40,200 nucleotides of DNA from an uncultured Clostridia bacterium (GCA_946183545.1 CAMHCD010000002.1:1-40200); one strand, 5' to 3'. Numbered from the stretch's first letter, positions 6,208-14,909 are shown. Program-made: numbers and translations. The notes: generated from the sequence alone by a model not told the origin.

Positions 6208-7881
6208 TTATTTCAAACCGAGAGCATCCTCGGTTGTGTTGTCATCGTATGGATATAGATCACCGTGGATATATTCATCAGGTGCCCACGGAATGAATTC
6301 GTTGCTGTTGAACTCCTCGGCGACTTCGTCGGCTACAAATTTGCCAAGCTCGGTCAGAGTATAGGAGGGATAGCCAAGCACGGGTTTATCAACGACCAGA
6401 CCGGCGTCCATCAGCTTTTTCCACTTCTTTTTGAAGCAATCCTCTATTTCCATATTATTGATCTTGCGGAAACGGTCTTTTCTGACCTCGGTGTTTTTGA
6501 GCGGAAGAGCGATAGACCAGCGAAGCTGCTGCTCCTTGTCACGTACATATCCGCGGTTAAGCGCCATCTTTCCGCTGTCAATGAGGGAATAATACTCATC
6601 AAAGCTGTCGGTGTTGATAAAGAAGCGGTCTCTAAGCGAACTGAACGCGGTCAGACCCAAGCCTATTTGGTCATACTGAGCACAGCACTGATTGTACGCA
6701 TAATGCGAATAGATATAGGGATCCTTAGTGTATACGCGGCGCAGATTGCCTTTTAAGCCGTATAGCTTCAAAATTTCTTCCGCAACAGCCTTTTCCATCA
6801 TGTTTTCCTTAAAATCGGGGAAGAGGGAAGGCTCGCGGTCGTAAAGCAGACCGATTATTCCCTGAAAATCGCCGTAAGCATCGACCTTAAGGCGGTAAAG
6901 CTGGATCTCGTCTATCAAACCTTGCTGATGCAGCAGGCACGCGCGCTCGATGGTATCGGCAAAAATATCTACATTCAATCCCATAAATCCAAAGATGAAT
7001 TCAAGATTCAGCACAAAACCCTTGCGGCGTGTGTTGTCGAGCAGCTCCTGAGTGATTTCAACGCCTTCATCGCGCATCTTGTTGATTTTCTTATAATCCA
7101 CGCAGTCAAACTTATTGCGGCAGTTGTCAACAGCTTCCATTATGGTTTTGACAGTTGCGCGGCGGAACATAAGCTTCAGGATCTCGGGATGGAGCGATTG
7201 TGAGCCGATAGTCAGTCGGTCAACGCCGTATTTTGACATAATAGCCAAACGCTTCAGTCCGTCCTCGCCGGTCAGCGATACTGCGTCCACGTCAAAGTTG
7301 AACTGGGTAACAGAGGTGCGCTCTATTCTGTCGGTGAAGAATTTCATCAGGCGTTCAAATAGATCGGGATCCATATGAGAAGGCGTGCCTCCGCCGAACA
7401 GGATCGCGCGGGTCTTAATTTTTTCAACGCCTAACACCTTCATATAGATGTCCATTTCGCGTTCAAGATAATCCAGATATTTTATCTGATGTTCTCTAAG
7501 CGCCTTGCAGCTGCCAAGCTCGCCGGGATAGTGACAGAAGCTGCAATGCTGAGCGCAAAAGGGGATATGTACGTAAATATCAAAAGTATTATCGTCAGGA
7601 TTCTTATATGTTTTCATTACATCTTCCTGAGAGTGGAACGGATACTGTGTGATGGGAGGGTAGTGTACCGACGGAACAAATTTGCCGGTTGTACAAATCA
7701 GTCCTCTTTGCTGCAGCTCCAATACTTCGTTAACGCGTTTTTCCGCTGCTTTCATTATCTCGTCCCTGTGTTGCAGATAAAGCGAGTTTTCCACAAACTC
7801 AGGCGTTGTTTTTTCAACTCTCCTTACGATTTTTCGGATCGCCATATACTGAGAATCCGAACATTCAGTTTTTGCTAACAT
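6208..7881 (-). CDS. HemN-like radical SAM enzyme (not a canonical coproporphyrinogen oxidase)
   Basis: This 557-residue protein has an N-terminal helical extension of about 95 residues, then a HemN-type radical SAM core. YVHIPFCAQHCSFC supplies the 4Fe-4S CxxxCxxC ligands (C109, C113, C116). FGGGTPSHM is the SAM-binding glycine motif. A HemN-type C-terminal domain follows (DQIGLGLTAFSS region, then a winged-helix-like end with YTLTELGKFVADEV). It should cleave SAM to a 5'-deoxyadenosyl radical. HemN, HemW, heme-degrading HutW and class C radical SAM methylases/cyclopropanases all share this fold. The context (methyltransferases and exporters, no heme genes) argues for a secondary-metabolite or cofactor-modifying role. 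The start has a GGGGATTAGACA leader. A 61-base gap holding a hairpin separates it from the exporter gene. Confidence 0.85.
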   Translation of the reverse strand: MLAKTECSDSQYMAIRKIVRRVEKTTPEFVENSLYLQHRDEIMKAAEKRVNEVLELQQRGLICTTGKFVPSVHYPPITQYPFHSQEDVMKTYKNPDDNTFDIYVHIPFCAQHCSFCHYPGELGSCKALREHQIKYLDYLEREMDIYMKVLGVEKIKTRAILFGGGTPSHMDPDLFERLMKFFTDRIERTSVTQFNFDVDAVSLTGEDGLKRLAIMSKYGVDRLTIGSQSLHPEILKLMFRRATVKTIMEAVDNCRNKFDCVDYKKINKMRDEGVEITQELLDNTRRKGFVLNLEFIFGFMGLNVDIFADTIERACLLHQQGLIDEIQLYRLKVDAYGDFQGIIGLLYDREPSLFPDFKENMMEKAVAEEILKLYGLKGNLRRVYTKDPYIYSHYAYNQCCAQYDQIGLGLTAFSSLRDRFFINTDSFDEYYSLIDSGKMALNRGYVRDKEQQLRWSIALPLKNTEVRKDRFRKINNMEIEDCFKKKWKKLMDAGLVVDKPVLGYPSYTLTELGKFVADEVAEEFNSNEFIPWAPDEYIHGDLYPYDDNTTEDALGLK

Positions 7882-7915
7882 TGTCTAATCCCCTTTTTTA
7901 CATTGAGTATTTGTC

Positions 7916-7954
7916 GGAAATCTTTAAGGCTGTACCGATGACTTAAAGATTTCC
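7916..7954 (-). other. Perfect 13-bp intercistronic hairpin
   Basis: The arms GGAAATCTTTAAG and CTTAAAGATTTCC pair perfectly around a 13-base loop. On the minus-strand transcript the stem contains the last codons and the TAA stop of the exporter gene. No T-run follows, so it is not a classic terminator for this strand. It may protect or cut the mRNA and give different levels for the exporters and the downstream radical SAM gene. A T-rich stretch does follow on the plus strand, where no gene is read. Confidence 0.7.
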
Positions 7955-9745
7955 TATATATTGATTTTTATAAAGTTCATAATATACACCGTGCATATTC
8001 ATCAGCTGATCATGTGTTCCGGTCTCGGCAATAGAGCCCTCGCTGAACACTGCAATCTTATCGGCATTTTTAATTGTCGACAGTCTGTGAGCTATAATGA
8101 TGCACGTGCGGTTGCTCATCATTTTAAGCATCGCGTTTTGGATTTGCGTTTCGGTTGCCGAATCCACCGAGCTCAGCGCTTCATCAAGTACAAGCGCGCG
8201 CGGGTTTGTCAAAGAAGCGCAAGCCAAACAAAGCAACTGTTGCTGACCGCGGCTGAGGCTTGGATCGTTTGGCGAGATATCTGTGTCATATCCCTTTGAC
8301 AGTTTCTTTATAAAATCATCCGCACCTGTCATTTTTGCCGCTTTAGTGATTTCTTCGGCGTCTGCGTTCAAATTACCGTAGCTCAGGTTATCGGTAACGG
8401 TTCCGTCTATCACCGTCGTGTTCTGAAGTACGGTAGTCACCGTTTTGCGCAGAGTGGCTTTGGGAATATCGCGTATATCCACGCCGTCAATCAGGATCCT
8501 GCCGCTGTCCGGCTCATAGAACCTCATAAGCAGATTGATCAGCGTTGTTTTACCTACGCCGGTTTTGCCAACCAAGGCAACGGTCTGACCGCTTTCTATC
8601 TTTAAGTTGAAGTCATCGAGTACAGGAATCCCTCTGATGTAACAAAAGCTTACATGCTCAAAAGAAATTGAACATGCGTCATTTTTTAATTCCCTGTTTC
8701 TGCCTTCGTCTGTCTCGGTCGATGCGTCGATTATTTCAAAGACGCGTTCGGCAGATGCCAATGCTGTCATAAGCATAGCAAATATTTGTGACAATTCATT
8801 GATAGGTTTGGTAAATTGTCTTGAATATAGGGTAAATGCCTGTATGGTGCCAATGGTAATGCCGAATCCGCCATTGATATACAGCAGCGCTCCGACGGCA
8901 ACAATAAGCAAAAAATTCAGATTGCCGATTATGCACATAACCGGAGACATAGCGCCGCCGAGTACCTGCGCTTTAATACCTGCGTCCATCAAATCGTCGC
9001 TGAGCCTGTCACATTCCGCGACACATTCATCGGTTATATTGTAGCTGTTTACGGTTTTTTTAGCGTCGATGGATTGCTCAACGTGACTGTTCATTTCACC
9101 GACTGCTTTTTGTTGCTTGCGAAAATATCCGAACATTTTTTTCGAGAGAACAACAGTGAACAAAATATTCAAGAACACCGTACTCAGGCAAACAGCTGTA
9201 AGCAGAGGGCTTTTTATAAGCATTATTACTATACAGCCCGTTATGACGATTGCGGACGAAATTGCAGTTCCGATCGCCTGACTTATCAGGTTTGAGATAT
9301 TATCTATATCATTGGTCAGTCTTGCCAGCATATCGCCGCTTTTGTGAGAGTCAAAAAAGCTGACCGGAAGTCTTATAAGTTTTTCGGAAACATCCTTTCG
9401 GATGGAAATAACGGCAGTTTTACTAAGCTTGGCTGCAAGCCGTCCCTGAATGTAGCTGAATAGGGAAGAGAACACGAAAACCGTTAACAGAACAGACAGG
9501 ATTATAATAAGTCCCTGCCAGTCAACGCCGAGCCGTCCCTTTGATATATCCAATGTATCTACCGCCCTGCCGATCAGGTCGGGAATAAGCAGATTGAGCG
9601 CTGTTGAAGCTGACAGCAGCACCAGCATGCCGATAAGCAGGGGGCGGCTGTCGGCAAGATATTTAAGCATGCGTCGCAGAATTTTTCCTGCGTTTGCGGG
9701 AGCGATGCGTTCGCCGCGTTCATCCGGCTGCATCATATTATTCAT
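7943..9745 (-). CDS. Heterodimeric ABC exporter, half-transporter with catalytic Glu (LmrD/BmrD-like)
   Basis: This 600-residue half-transporter has a six-helix membrane domain (about 35-320) fused to an ATPase domain. Walker A is GKTGVGKTT, the signature is LSRGQQQ (Arg in place of the second-position Gly), Walker B is LVLDEALSSVD with the catalytic Glu present, and the switch His is in IIAHRLS. The odd signature fits a heterodimer in which this partner's signature faces the degenerate Walker site of the other. The track start at 9778 lies 33 bases inside the previous gene without a binding site. ATG at 9745 has GGCGGTG about 7 bases upstream and overlaps the previous stop by 8 bases, so I use it. 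Likely exports a drug, lipid or the product of the neighbouring enzymes. Confidence 0.9.
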   Translation of the reverse strand: MNNMMQPDERGERIAPANAGKILRRMLKYLADSRPLLIGMLVLLSASTALNLLIPDLIGRAVDTLDISKGRLGVDWQGLIIILSVLLTVFVFSSLFSYIQGRLAAKLSKTAVISIRKDVSEKLIRLPVSFFDSHKSGDMLARLTNDIDNISNLISQAIGTAISSAIVITGCIVIMLIKSPLLTAVCLSTVFLNILFTVVLSKKMFGYFRKQQKAVGEMNSHVEQSIDAKKTVNSYNITDECVAECDRLSDDLMDAGIKAQVLGGAMSPVMCIIGNLNFLLIVAVGALLYINGGFGITIGTIQAFTLYSRQFTKPINELSQIFAMLMTALASAERVFEIIDASTETDEGRNRELKNDACSISFEHVSFCYIRGIPVLDDFNLKIESGQTVALVGKTGVGKTTLINLLMRFYEPDSGRILIDGVDIRDIPKATLRKTVTTVLQNTTVIDGTVTDNLSYGNLNADAEEITKAAKMTGADDFIKKLSKGYDTDISPNDPSLSRGQQQLLCLACASLTNPRALVLDEALSSVDSATETQIQNAMLKMMSNRTCIIIAHRLSTIKNADKIAVFSEGSIAETGTHDQLMNMHGVYYELYKNQYIGNL

Positions 9746-11480
9746 TTGCGTCACCGCCTTCCGCAAATTGTGTATCATATATGCTCTTGTACAGCGGCGA
9801 CGTTTTCATCAATTCTTCATGCGACCCCTGTGCCGCCACATGACCGCAGTCAAGCAGAATGATTCGGTCAGCGTGCATCACACCTGCAATTCGCTGTGAT
9901 ATCAAAACGCTTGTAAGATGTTTATACTGTTTAGTTATATTATCCATGACTTTGCGCTCTGTGTCAAGGTCAAGATTGGAAGTGCTGTCATCAAAAATCA
10001 AAACCGACGGCTCGCGTATCAAAGCTCTTGCTATTGCAACTCGTTGTTTTTGACCGCCTGATAAAGATGCACCTCTTTCCGAAATGACAGTATCATAACC
10101 ATCCGGAAGCTTATCGGCAAATTCATCTACCATAGCAGCGTTAACAGCACGGTTAAAATCGTCCTCGCTGCATTTACAGCCTTTTGTAATGTTGTCGCGC
10201 AGGCTGCCTGCGAGCATATCGCTTTTTTGAAAAACCGGTATCAGATGATCGTGGAGACTCTTTAAATCGTATTTCCGAATATCTCTGCTGTTGAGCAGTA
10301 CCGTACCGCAGTCGGGATCATAAGAACGGATCATCATATGGGCGACCGTGCTTTTTCCCGCTCCGGTAGCGCCCAGAATACCGACGGTTTCACCATTTGA
10401 TATCGTTATATTCAGATCGTCAAGCGCCGGCTTTGGCGCATCCTTGCAGCGCGGATAACGGAAGGTTATACTGTTGAGCTCAAGGCTTTCAAACGGTTCG
10501 TCAAGCTTAACGCTGCCTGATTTAACGCTCGGCTCAAGCTCCATTACCTGCTGCAGCCTTTCGGCTGAAACCTTGGAACGTGATACGTACTGAAAAATGC
10601 CGCCCATTGTCATCATCGACATCATTATTTGCTGCGAATAACTGATCGCCGCCATGATCGAACCAACCTGAATCATTTGAGCCTGTACCTGAAAACCGCC
10701 GATAAATATAACAGCGAGAACAACGGCGTTGAGGAGCAGCATAACAACCGGATTCAAAATCGCCATAAAAAGCTGAACCTTCATTACGGTCTGCGCCAGA
10801 TCGATACTTTGCTTGTCAAAAGAAGCGGATTCGTAATCCTCTTTAACATAAGATTTGATCAGACGGTTATCGGCAACCAGATGCAGAGCGGAGGCATTTA
10901 ATTTATCTGTTTTTTTCTGAATGATCTTAAAAATCGCCGATGAATGTTTAATAAAGAAATACAGAAGAACAACCTGGATAGGCAAAGTGATCAGAAGTAT
11001 CAGTCCGTATACGGCGTCGATCGTCAATACCATTACAATACCCATAATAAACAGCATAAGCGGTTTTACGAGCATTTGAATAAGGATAGCGGAAAACTCG
11101 GTGACAACGCGCGTGTCACTTGTCATACGAGTAATCAGCGCTCCGGGAGTAAAAACGTCGCTTTGCTCCGGCGACAGTGCCATGATCTTTCTAAACGCTG
11201 TTTTTCTTAGATCGCTTCCGAGTTTTTGGGAATAGATATTTGAAAGCACGCAGGAAACAAAACCGCCGATACCGCCGACGACAGCCACCAGCAGCATCAT
11301 AACACCGGCATGTACTACTACGTCAATATTCATGCGAAGTACGCCGTCATCAACTATCTGCTCCATATATTTTGGCTGGAGCACATTTGACGCGACCTCA
11401 ACGACCATCAAAATGATTGCAAATATAACCATTGCAGTGTATGGTTTTAAAAAACGAAATATCTTTTTTAAACTTGTCAT
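9738..11480 (-). CDS. Heterodimeric ABC exporter, half-transporter with degenerate catalytic site (LmrC/BmrC/TM287-like)
   Basis: This 580-residue half-transporter has an N-terminal six-helix membrane domain and a C-terminal ATPase. Walker A is GATGAGKST and the signature is a canonical LSGGQKQR. Walker B ends in IFDDSTSNLD, with Asp at the catalytic Glu position. The switch histidine is Gln (LISQR, usually IAHR). Both changes are the recognised marks of the degenerate site in heterodimeric exporters such as LmrCD, BmrCD and TM287/288. It overlaps the partner gene, so the two are translationally coupled. The gap to livM upstream is only 63 bases and shows no terminator; a weak promoter-like TTGTCC...TATTAT is visible there but with 19-base spacing and little room for a leader. 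The ribosome binding site is weak. Confidence 0.92.
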   Translation of the reverse strand: MTSLKKIFRFLKPYTAMVIFAIILMVVEVASNVLQPKYMEQIVDDGVLRMNIDVVVHAGVMMLLVAVVGGIGGFVSCVLSNIYSQKLGSDLRKTAFRKIMALSPEQSDVFTPGALITRMTSDTRVVTEFSAILIQMLVKPLMLFIMGIVMVLTIDAVYGLILLITLPIQVVLLYFFIKHSSAIFKIIQKKTDKLNASALHLVADNRLIKSYVKEDYESASFDKQSIDLAQTVMKVQLFMAILNPVVMLLLNAVVLAVIFIGGFQVQAQMIQVGSIMAAISYSQQIMMSMMTMGGIFQYVSRSKVSAERLQQVMELEPSVKSGSVKLDEPFESLELNSITFRYPRCKDAPKPALDDLNITISNGETVGILGATGAGKSTVAHMMIRSYDPDCGTVLLNSRDIRKYDLKSLHDHLIPVFQKSDMLAGSLRDNITKGCKCSEDDFNRAVNAAMVDEFADKLPDGYDTVISERGASLSGGQKQRVAIARALIREPSVLIFDDSTSNLDLDTERKVMDNITKQYKHLTSVLISQRIAGVMHADRIILLDCGHVAAQGSHEELMKTSPLYKSIYDTQFAEGGDANE

Positions 11481-11543
11481 TAGTTTTTCTTATAATAAAT
11501 GAATGATTTTTAATACGGACAAGCGCACCGGCGTTATGTTCGT

Positions 11544-12542
11544 TTATTTATGCTTTGCAAACGAAAAACGCTTGGATGAAAAAATCTCAAAACGCAGTTT
11601 CTTTTGCAGGGTACCCATAATGCCGGTCGGCAAAAACAGAATTACCAAAATCGTGATAATACCCAAAATGATATTGGACCATCCGGGATAACGGGCTAAG
11701 ATCTCCTGCAAAAACACGTAGATCACAGCGCCGACAATAGGGCCGCCTACAGTGCCTGTACCGCCGATGGTAACAATGAATATCATTGAAACCGTCCAGC
11801 TTATGCCAAATCCGTTTTCCGGATAGATTATTCCTTTGTTGATGAAGAATATGCCGCCTGCCAATGTCGTAAAAACCGCGGCAATCAAATAAACAATAAG
11901 CTTATGGCTGAATACATTTACACCGACTGCGGATGCTGCGGTAATATCATCGCGCATCGCTGTCAGTCCGAGTCCTACCTTGGTGCGAAGCAGGCAGTAA
12001 ACGGTGATCATAGCTACAACACAAATCATAAGTGAAAGAATACATATTTCGCCGATGCGCGGATACGGTACGACGCGGATAGTCATTCCGCTGCCTTGTT
12101 CAACGAACTTCCAGCTTAAAAAGAGAGTCGCGAACGCCTCGGCGACCACCCAGGTGGAAATGGAAAAATACATTCCCTGCATTTTGAACAAAATCAACGA
12201 AAGCAGCAAAGCTACGATCGTACTCACAAGCACTCCCACGGCGAGCCCTGCGCCAAGACCCATATGGAATTTGGTAGTCATAACTGCAACAGAGTAGCCT
12301 GCCAAACCTATGTATAATTGTTGTCCCAGACTCGTCATTCCGGCAAAACCCGAAAGCAGGTTCCACATTTCACCAAGGGTAATAAACAAAAAGATTTGTA
12401 TCATATATCGCATAGCGTTATTTGATGCTATACCTGTAATGCAGGAAAGGTAAAGACCGAAAACCAAAGCGATACATATTATAAGCATGGGGATCGAATC
12501 AAGAACCACTACGTCACGCTGTCCAAGTTTTTTTCCTATCAT
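11544..12542 (-). CDS. livM: Branched-chain amino acid-type ABC transporter permease LivM
   Basis: This 332-residue integral membrane protein is one of the two permeases of a HAAT-family importer. The family region NLLSGFAGMTSLGQQLYIGLAGY is shortened here to its recognisable core SGFAGMTSLGQ. The coupling segment TKVGLGLTAMRDDITAASAVGVN is also typical (GLTAMRDD, AASAVGVN). About eight to nine hydrophobic helices are visible. An AGGTGG site precedes ATG at 12542, and livH ends 10 bases upstream. It is the last gene of the importer run; the exporter gene follows after 63 bases. The transported substrate cannot be fixed from the permease. Confidence 0.93.
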   Translation of the reverse strand: MIGKKLGQRDVVVLDSIPMLIICIALVFGLYLSCITGIASNNAMRYMIQIFLFITLGEMWNLLSGFAGMTSLGQQLYIGLAGYSVAVMTTKFHMGLGAGLAVGVLVSTIVALLLSLILFKMQGMYFSISTWVVAEAFATLFLSWKFVEQGSGMTIRVVPYPRIGEICILSLMICVVAMITVYCLLRTKVGLGLTAMRDDITAASAVGVNVFSHKLIVYLIAAVFTTLAGGIFFINKGIIYPENGFGISWTVSMIFIVTIGGTGTVGGPIVGAVIYVFLQEILARYPGWSNIILGIITILVILFLPTGIMGTLQKKLRFEIFSSKRFSFAKHK

Positions 12543-12551
12543 CTAAGCCAC

Positions 12552-13394
12552 CTACTTTCCGAAAATGCCCTTGGGCTTGACAATAAGCACTATCAGCAGC
12601 ATGATATAGCTGATAAGGAGACCGTAATTTGCTCCGCCTATGACCTGCGCCATGCCGAACAGTATGCCTGCGATCAGGGTTCCGGGCACACTGCCAAGAC
12701 CGCCGATGACCACCACAACAAAGGCAATCAGCAAATAGCTGCCGCCGGAGCTGGGGTAGAAGGTCCATTTCATACCAACACACAGTCCTGCAAGCGCTGC
12801 GCTTGCCATTGATATGCCCATTGCTATAGCATATACCTTTTTTACACTTACACCCGTCAAGGCGGCAGCGTCGGTATCGTCGGCTGTAGCACGGATCGCT
12901 CTGCCTGTGTGTGTGTATTTCAGAAAAGCAGATAAAGCTGTGATCGCGGATATGCTTATTATAAACAGCACTATGTTGAGAACCGAGATCTCCAGCTCTC
13001 CGATACGAATAGAGGCAACTGCGTAGGATGTGTTGATGTGCTGAGCGTCTGCCGAAAAAATCAAAAGCATTACGTCCTGAAGAATAATCGACAGTCCAAA
13101 CGTGACAAGCAATGCCGGCTCGTTGCCTTTTTTCATAGCCTTGCCTATCAAGAAGTATTGTAACAAAAAGCCTGCCAAAAACATCAGCGGAACCGACACG
13201 AACAGAGTTAAAACAGGGTCGATCCCCAACATCGGCGCCAACACGACCGATAGATACGCGCCCAGCACGATGAATTCGCCGTGTGCAAGATTCGTCAGCT
13301 TAACAATGCCGAATATCATTGTCATTCCAACGCCTAACAGTGCATATACGCCGCCAAGCAGCAAGCCGTTGATAATAGTCTGAATGATATACAT
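12552..13394 (-). CDS. livH: Branched-chain amino acid-type ABC transporter permease LivH
   Basis: This 280-residue membrane protein is the second permease of the importer. The N-terminal LLLGGVYALLGVGMTMIFG segment and NLAHGEFIVLGAYL are hallmarks of LivH. The coupling motif GRAIRATADDTDAAALTGV is visible near the middle. An AGGAAGAG site precedes the ATG. It pairs with LivM in the membrane and is driven by LivG and LivF. Length is close to the family norm of about 290-300 residues. Confidence 0.94.
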   Translation of the reverse strand: MYIIQTIINGLLLGGVYALLGVGMTMIFGIVKLTNLAHGEFIVLGAYLSVVLAPMLGIDPVLTLFVSVPLMFLAGFLLQYFLIGKAMKKGNEPALLVTFGLSIILQDVMLLIFSADAQHINTSYAVASIRIGELEISVLNIVLFIISISAITALSAFLKYTHTGRAIRATADDTDAAALTGVSVKKVYAIAMGISMASAALAGLCVGMKWTFYPSSGGSYLLIAFVVVVIGGLGSVPGTLIAGILFGMAQVIGGANYGLLISYIMLLIVLIVKPKGIFGK

Positions 13395-13417
13395 TGATCT
13401 CTTCCTAAAACCAAAAC

Positions 13418-14134
13418 CTATATACCGAAATACGCTTTTTTAAGCATTTCGGCGTCAACCTCGTTCGATTTGCCCGACAGCACCATTTTTCCTTTAAGCA
13501 TCACATAAAAGCTGTCGGCGGTACGCAGTGCGCGCTGGGTATCCTGTTCAATCAAAATGACCGAGGTTTTATCATTTTCGTTGATCTGTATGATGCGTTT
13601 GTAAATGTCTTTTATTATCGCAGGGGAGAGTCCCAGCGATATCTCGTCAAATATCAGGCATTTCGGACGAGCCATCAATGCTCTGCCTATAGCTACCATT
13701 TGTCGTTCACCGCCCGAAAGTGTGCCGGCGGGTCGTTTTTTCATTTCTTCCAAAACAGGGAACAGCTCATATACATGCCGCAAGGTTTCCTTTGCGTGCT
13801 TGCGCGCCGACTTCGGAAAGCTGCCCATAAGTAAATTGTCGTGTACAGACATACGGTTAAAACAGCGACTGCCCTGAGGCACCATAGATAATCCGCGTGA
13901 AACGATTTTTTCAGCAGACAGACGAGTGATATCCTCACCCATAAACAACACTTTGCCGGAGGTCGGTTTATGCAGACCCGCTATCGTTTTTACAAGCGTT
14001 GTTTTTCCGGCTCCGTTCAAGCCTATAAGGGTGATTATCTGACCGTGATCAACCGAAAAGCTTGCCTGCTCTAATGCGGAAAAATCACCGTATCCGGCGT
14101 TAAGCTCCTGCACCTGAAGAATGGGTTCACTCAT
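13418..14134 (-). CDS. livF: Branched-chain amino acid-type ABC transporter ATP-binding protein LivF
   Basis: This 238-residue ATPase shows Walker A GLNGAGKTT, the signature LSGGERQM and Walker B LIFDEISLGLSP, all typical of LivF. The switch histidine position reads IEQDTQ, as usual in LivF where VEQ replaces the His. The track start at 14140 is almost in contact with the GGGGGTGG site; the second ATG, at 14134, has about 7 bases of spacing and is preferred. The gene overlaps the end of livG, so translation is probably coupled. Confidence 0.93.
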   Translation of the reverse strand: MSEPILQVQELNAGYGDFSALEQASFSVDHGQIITLIGLNGAGKTTLVKTIAGLHKPTSGKVLFMGEDITRLSAEKIVSRGLSMVPQGSRCFNRMSVHDNLLMGSFPKSARKHAKETLRHVYELFPVLEEMKKRPAGTLSGGERQMVAIGRALMARPKCLIFDEISLGLSPAIIKDIYKRIIQINENDKTSVILIEQDTQRALRTADSFYVMLKGKMVLSGKSNEVDAEMLKKAYFGI

Positions 14135-14855
14135 TATCATCCACCCCCAAATACAGTCTTTGAACTTCCTCAGAGGAGATAACCTCCTGCGGATCTCCTA
14201 CCATTATGCATTTTCCTTCTGCCATGCACATCAAAGCATCCGTAGAGCCAATCATTGTTTCTATAATATGTTCTATCCAAATAATGGAATGTCCGGCTGC
14301 TTTTAAGTCCGCCACCAGCTTCATTATATCCTTTACCTCGGCGTCGGTAAGTCCTGCCGCTACTTCATCAAGCAACAGCAGCTTTGGAGCTGTGCCCAAT
14401 GCACGGGCGATCTCGAGTCTTTTTCTGTCGAGCAGCGTAAGCTTGCCTGCGGTCAGCTCGCGTTTTTCGTACAGACCCGTTTGTTTAAGGATCCCCAATG
14501 CAAGCTCACGCCCGAACCGTTCGTTATTGCTTGCGCCGTGAACGGCTGCCACCAGTACGTTTTCGTACAGGCTCATGTTTTCAAAGGGCTTCGGTACCTG
14601 AAAGGTTCTGCCCAAGCCCATTTTGCACCGGACGTTGGAGGGAGTGCGCGTAATATCAATGGAATCAAACAAGATACGTCCCGAGCTCGGCTTGATTAGT
14701 CCGAGTAAGGCGTTAAACATTGTAGTTTTTCCGCTTCCGTTTGGTCCGATAACACCAAATACCTGTCCTTCCTTTACCGTAAAAGACAGGTCGTTTAGTA
14801 TTTGTATTCTGCCATAACCGGCACTTATGTCTTGAAATTCCAGAATATTTCCCAT
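14127..14855 (-). CDS. livG: Branched-chain amino acid-type ABC transporter ATP-binding protein LivG, atypical signature
   Basis: This 242-residue ATPase has Walker A GPNGSGKTT followed by MFNALLG, and Walker B LLLLDEVAAGLTDAE, as in LivG. The signature region reads GKLTLLDRKRLEIARAL and lacks a standard LSGGQ. The form LTL.DRKRLE is known to me from a LivG subgroup, so it is unlikely to be damage. The switch histidine is in IEHIIE. A GGGGATG site precedes ATG at 14855. A 12-bp hairpin separates the gene from the binding-protein gene upstream, which should lower ATPase output relative to the binding protein. Confidence 0.92.
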   Translation of the reverse strand: MGNILEFQDISAGYGRIQILNDLSFTVKEGQVFGVIGPNGSGKTTMFNALLGLIKPSSGRILFDSIDITRTPSNVRCKMGLGRTFQVPKPFENMSLYENVLVAAVHGASNNERFGRELALGILKQTGLYEKRELTAGKLTLLDRKRLEIARALGTAPKLLLLDEVAAGLTDAEVKDIMKLVADLKAAGHSIIWIEHIIETMIGSTDALMCMAEGKCIMVGDPQEVISSEEVQRLYLGVDDNE

Positions 14856-14868
14856 GACATCCCCGTTT

Positions 14869-14898
14869 CAGGCGTCTTTAATAGAGTAAAGACGCCTG
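14869..14898 (-). other. Perfect 12-bp intercistronic hairpin after the binding-protein gene
   Basis: The arms CAGGCGTCTTTA and TAAAGACGCCTG pair perfectly around the 6-base loop ATAGAG, starting 11 bases after the binding-protein stop. No T-run follows on the minus strand. Hairpins at this place in importer operons usually stabilise the upstream mRNA segment, giving more binding protein than permease; that role is inferred here. Confidence 0.8.
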
Positions 14899-14909
14899 AT
14901 CTAAGTGCA

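Noticed and set aside
6208-7881. Annotation as hemN/hemW
   Set aside because: Fold and CxxxCxxC agree, but the N-terminal extension and the exporter/methyltransferase context do not support heme synthesis, so no symbol is given.
14869-14898. Hairpin as a terminator ending the binding-protein transcript
   Set aside because: The stem is strong but no T-run follows on the transcribed strand, and livG has no promoter of its own. Treated as an intercistronic element.
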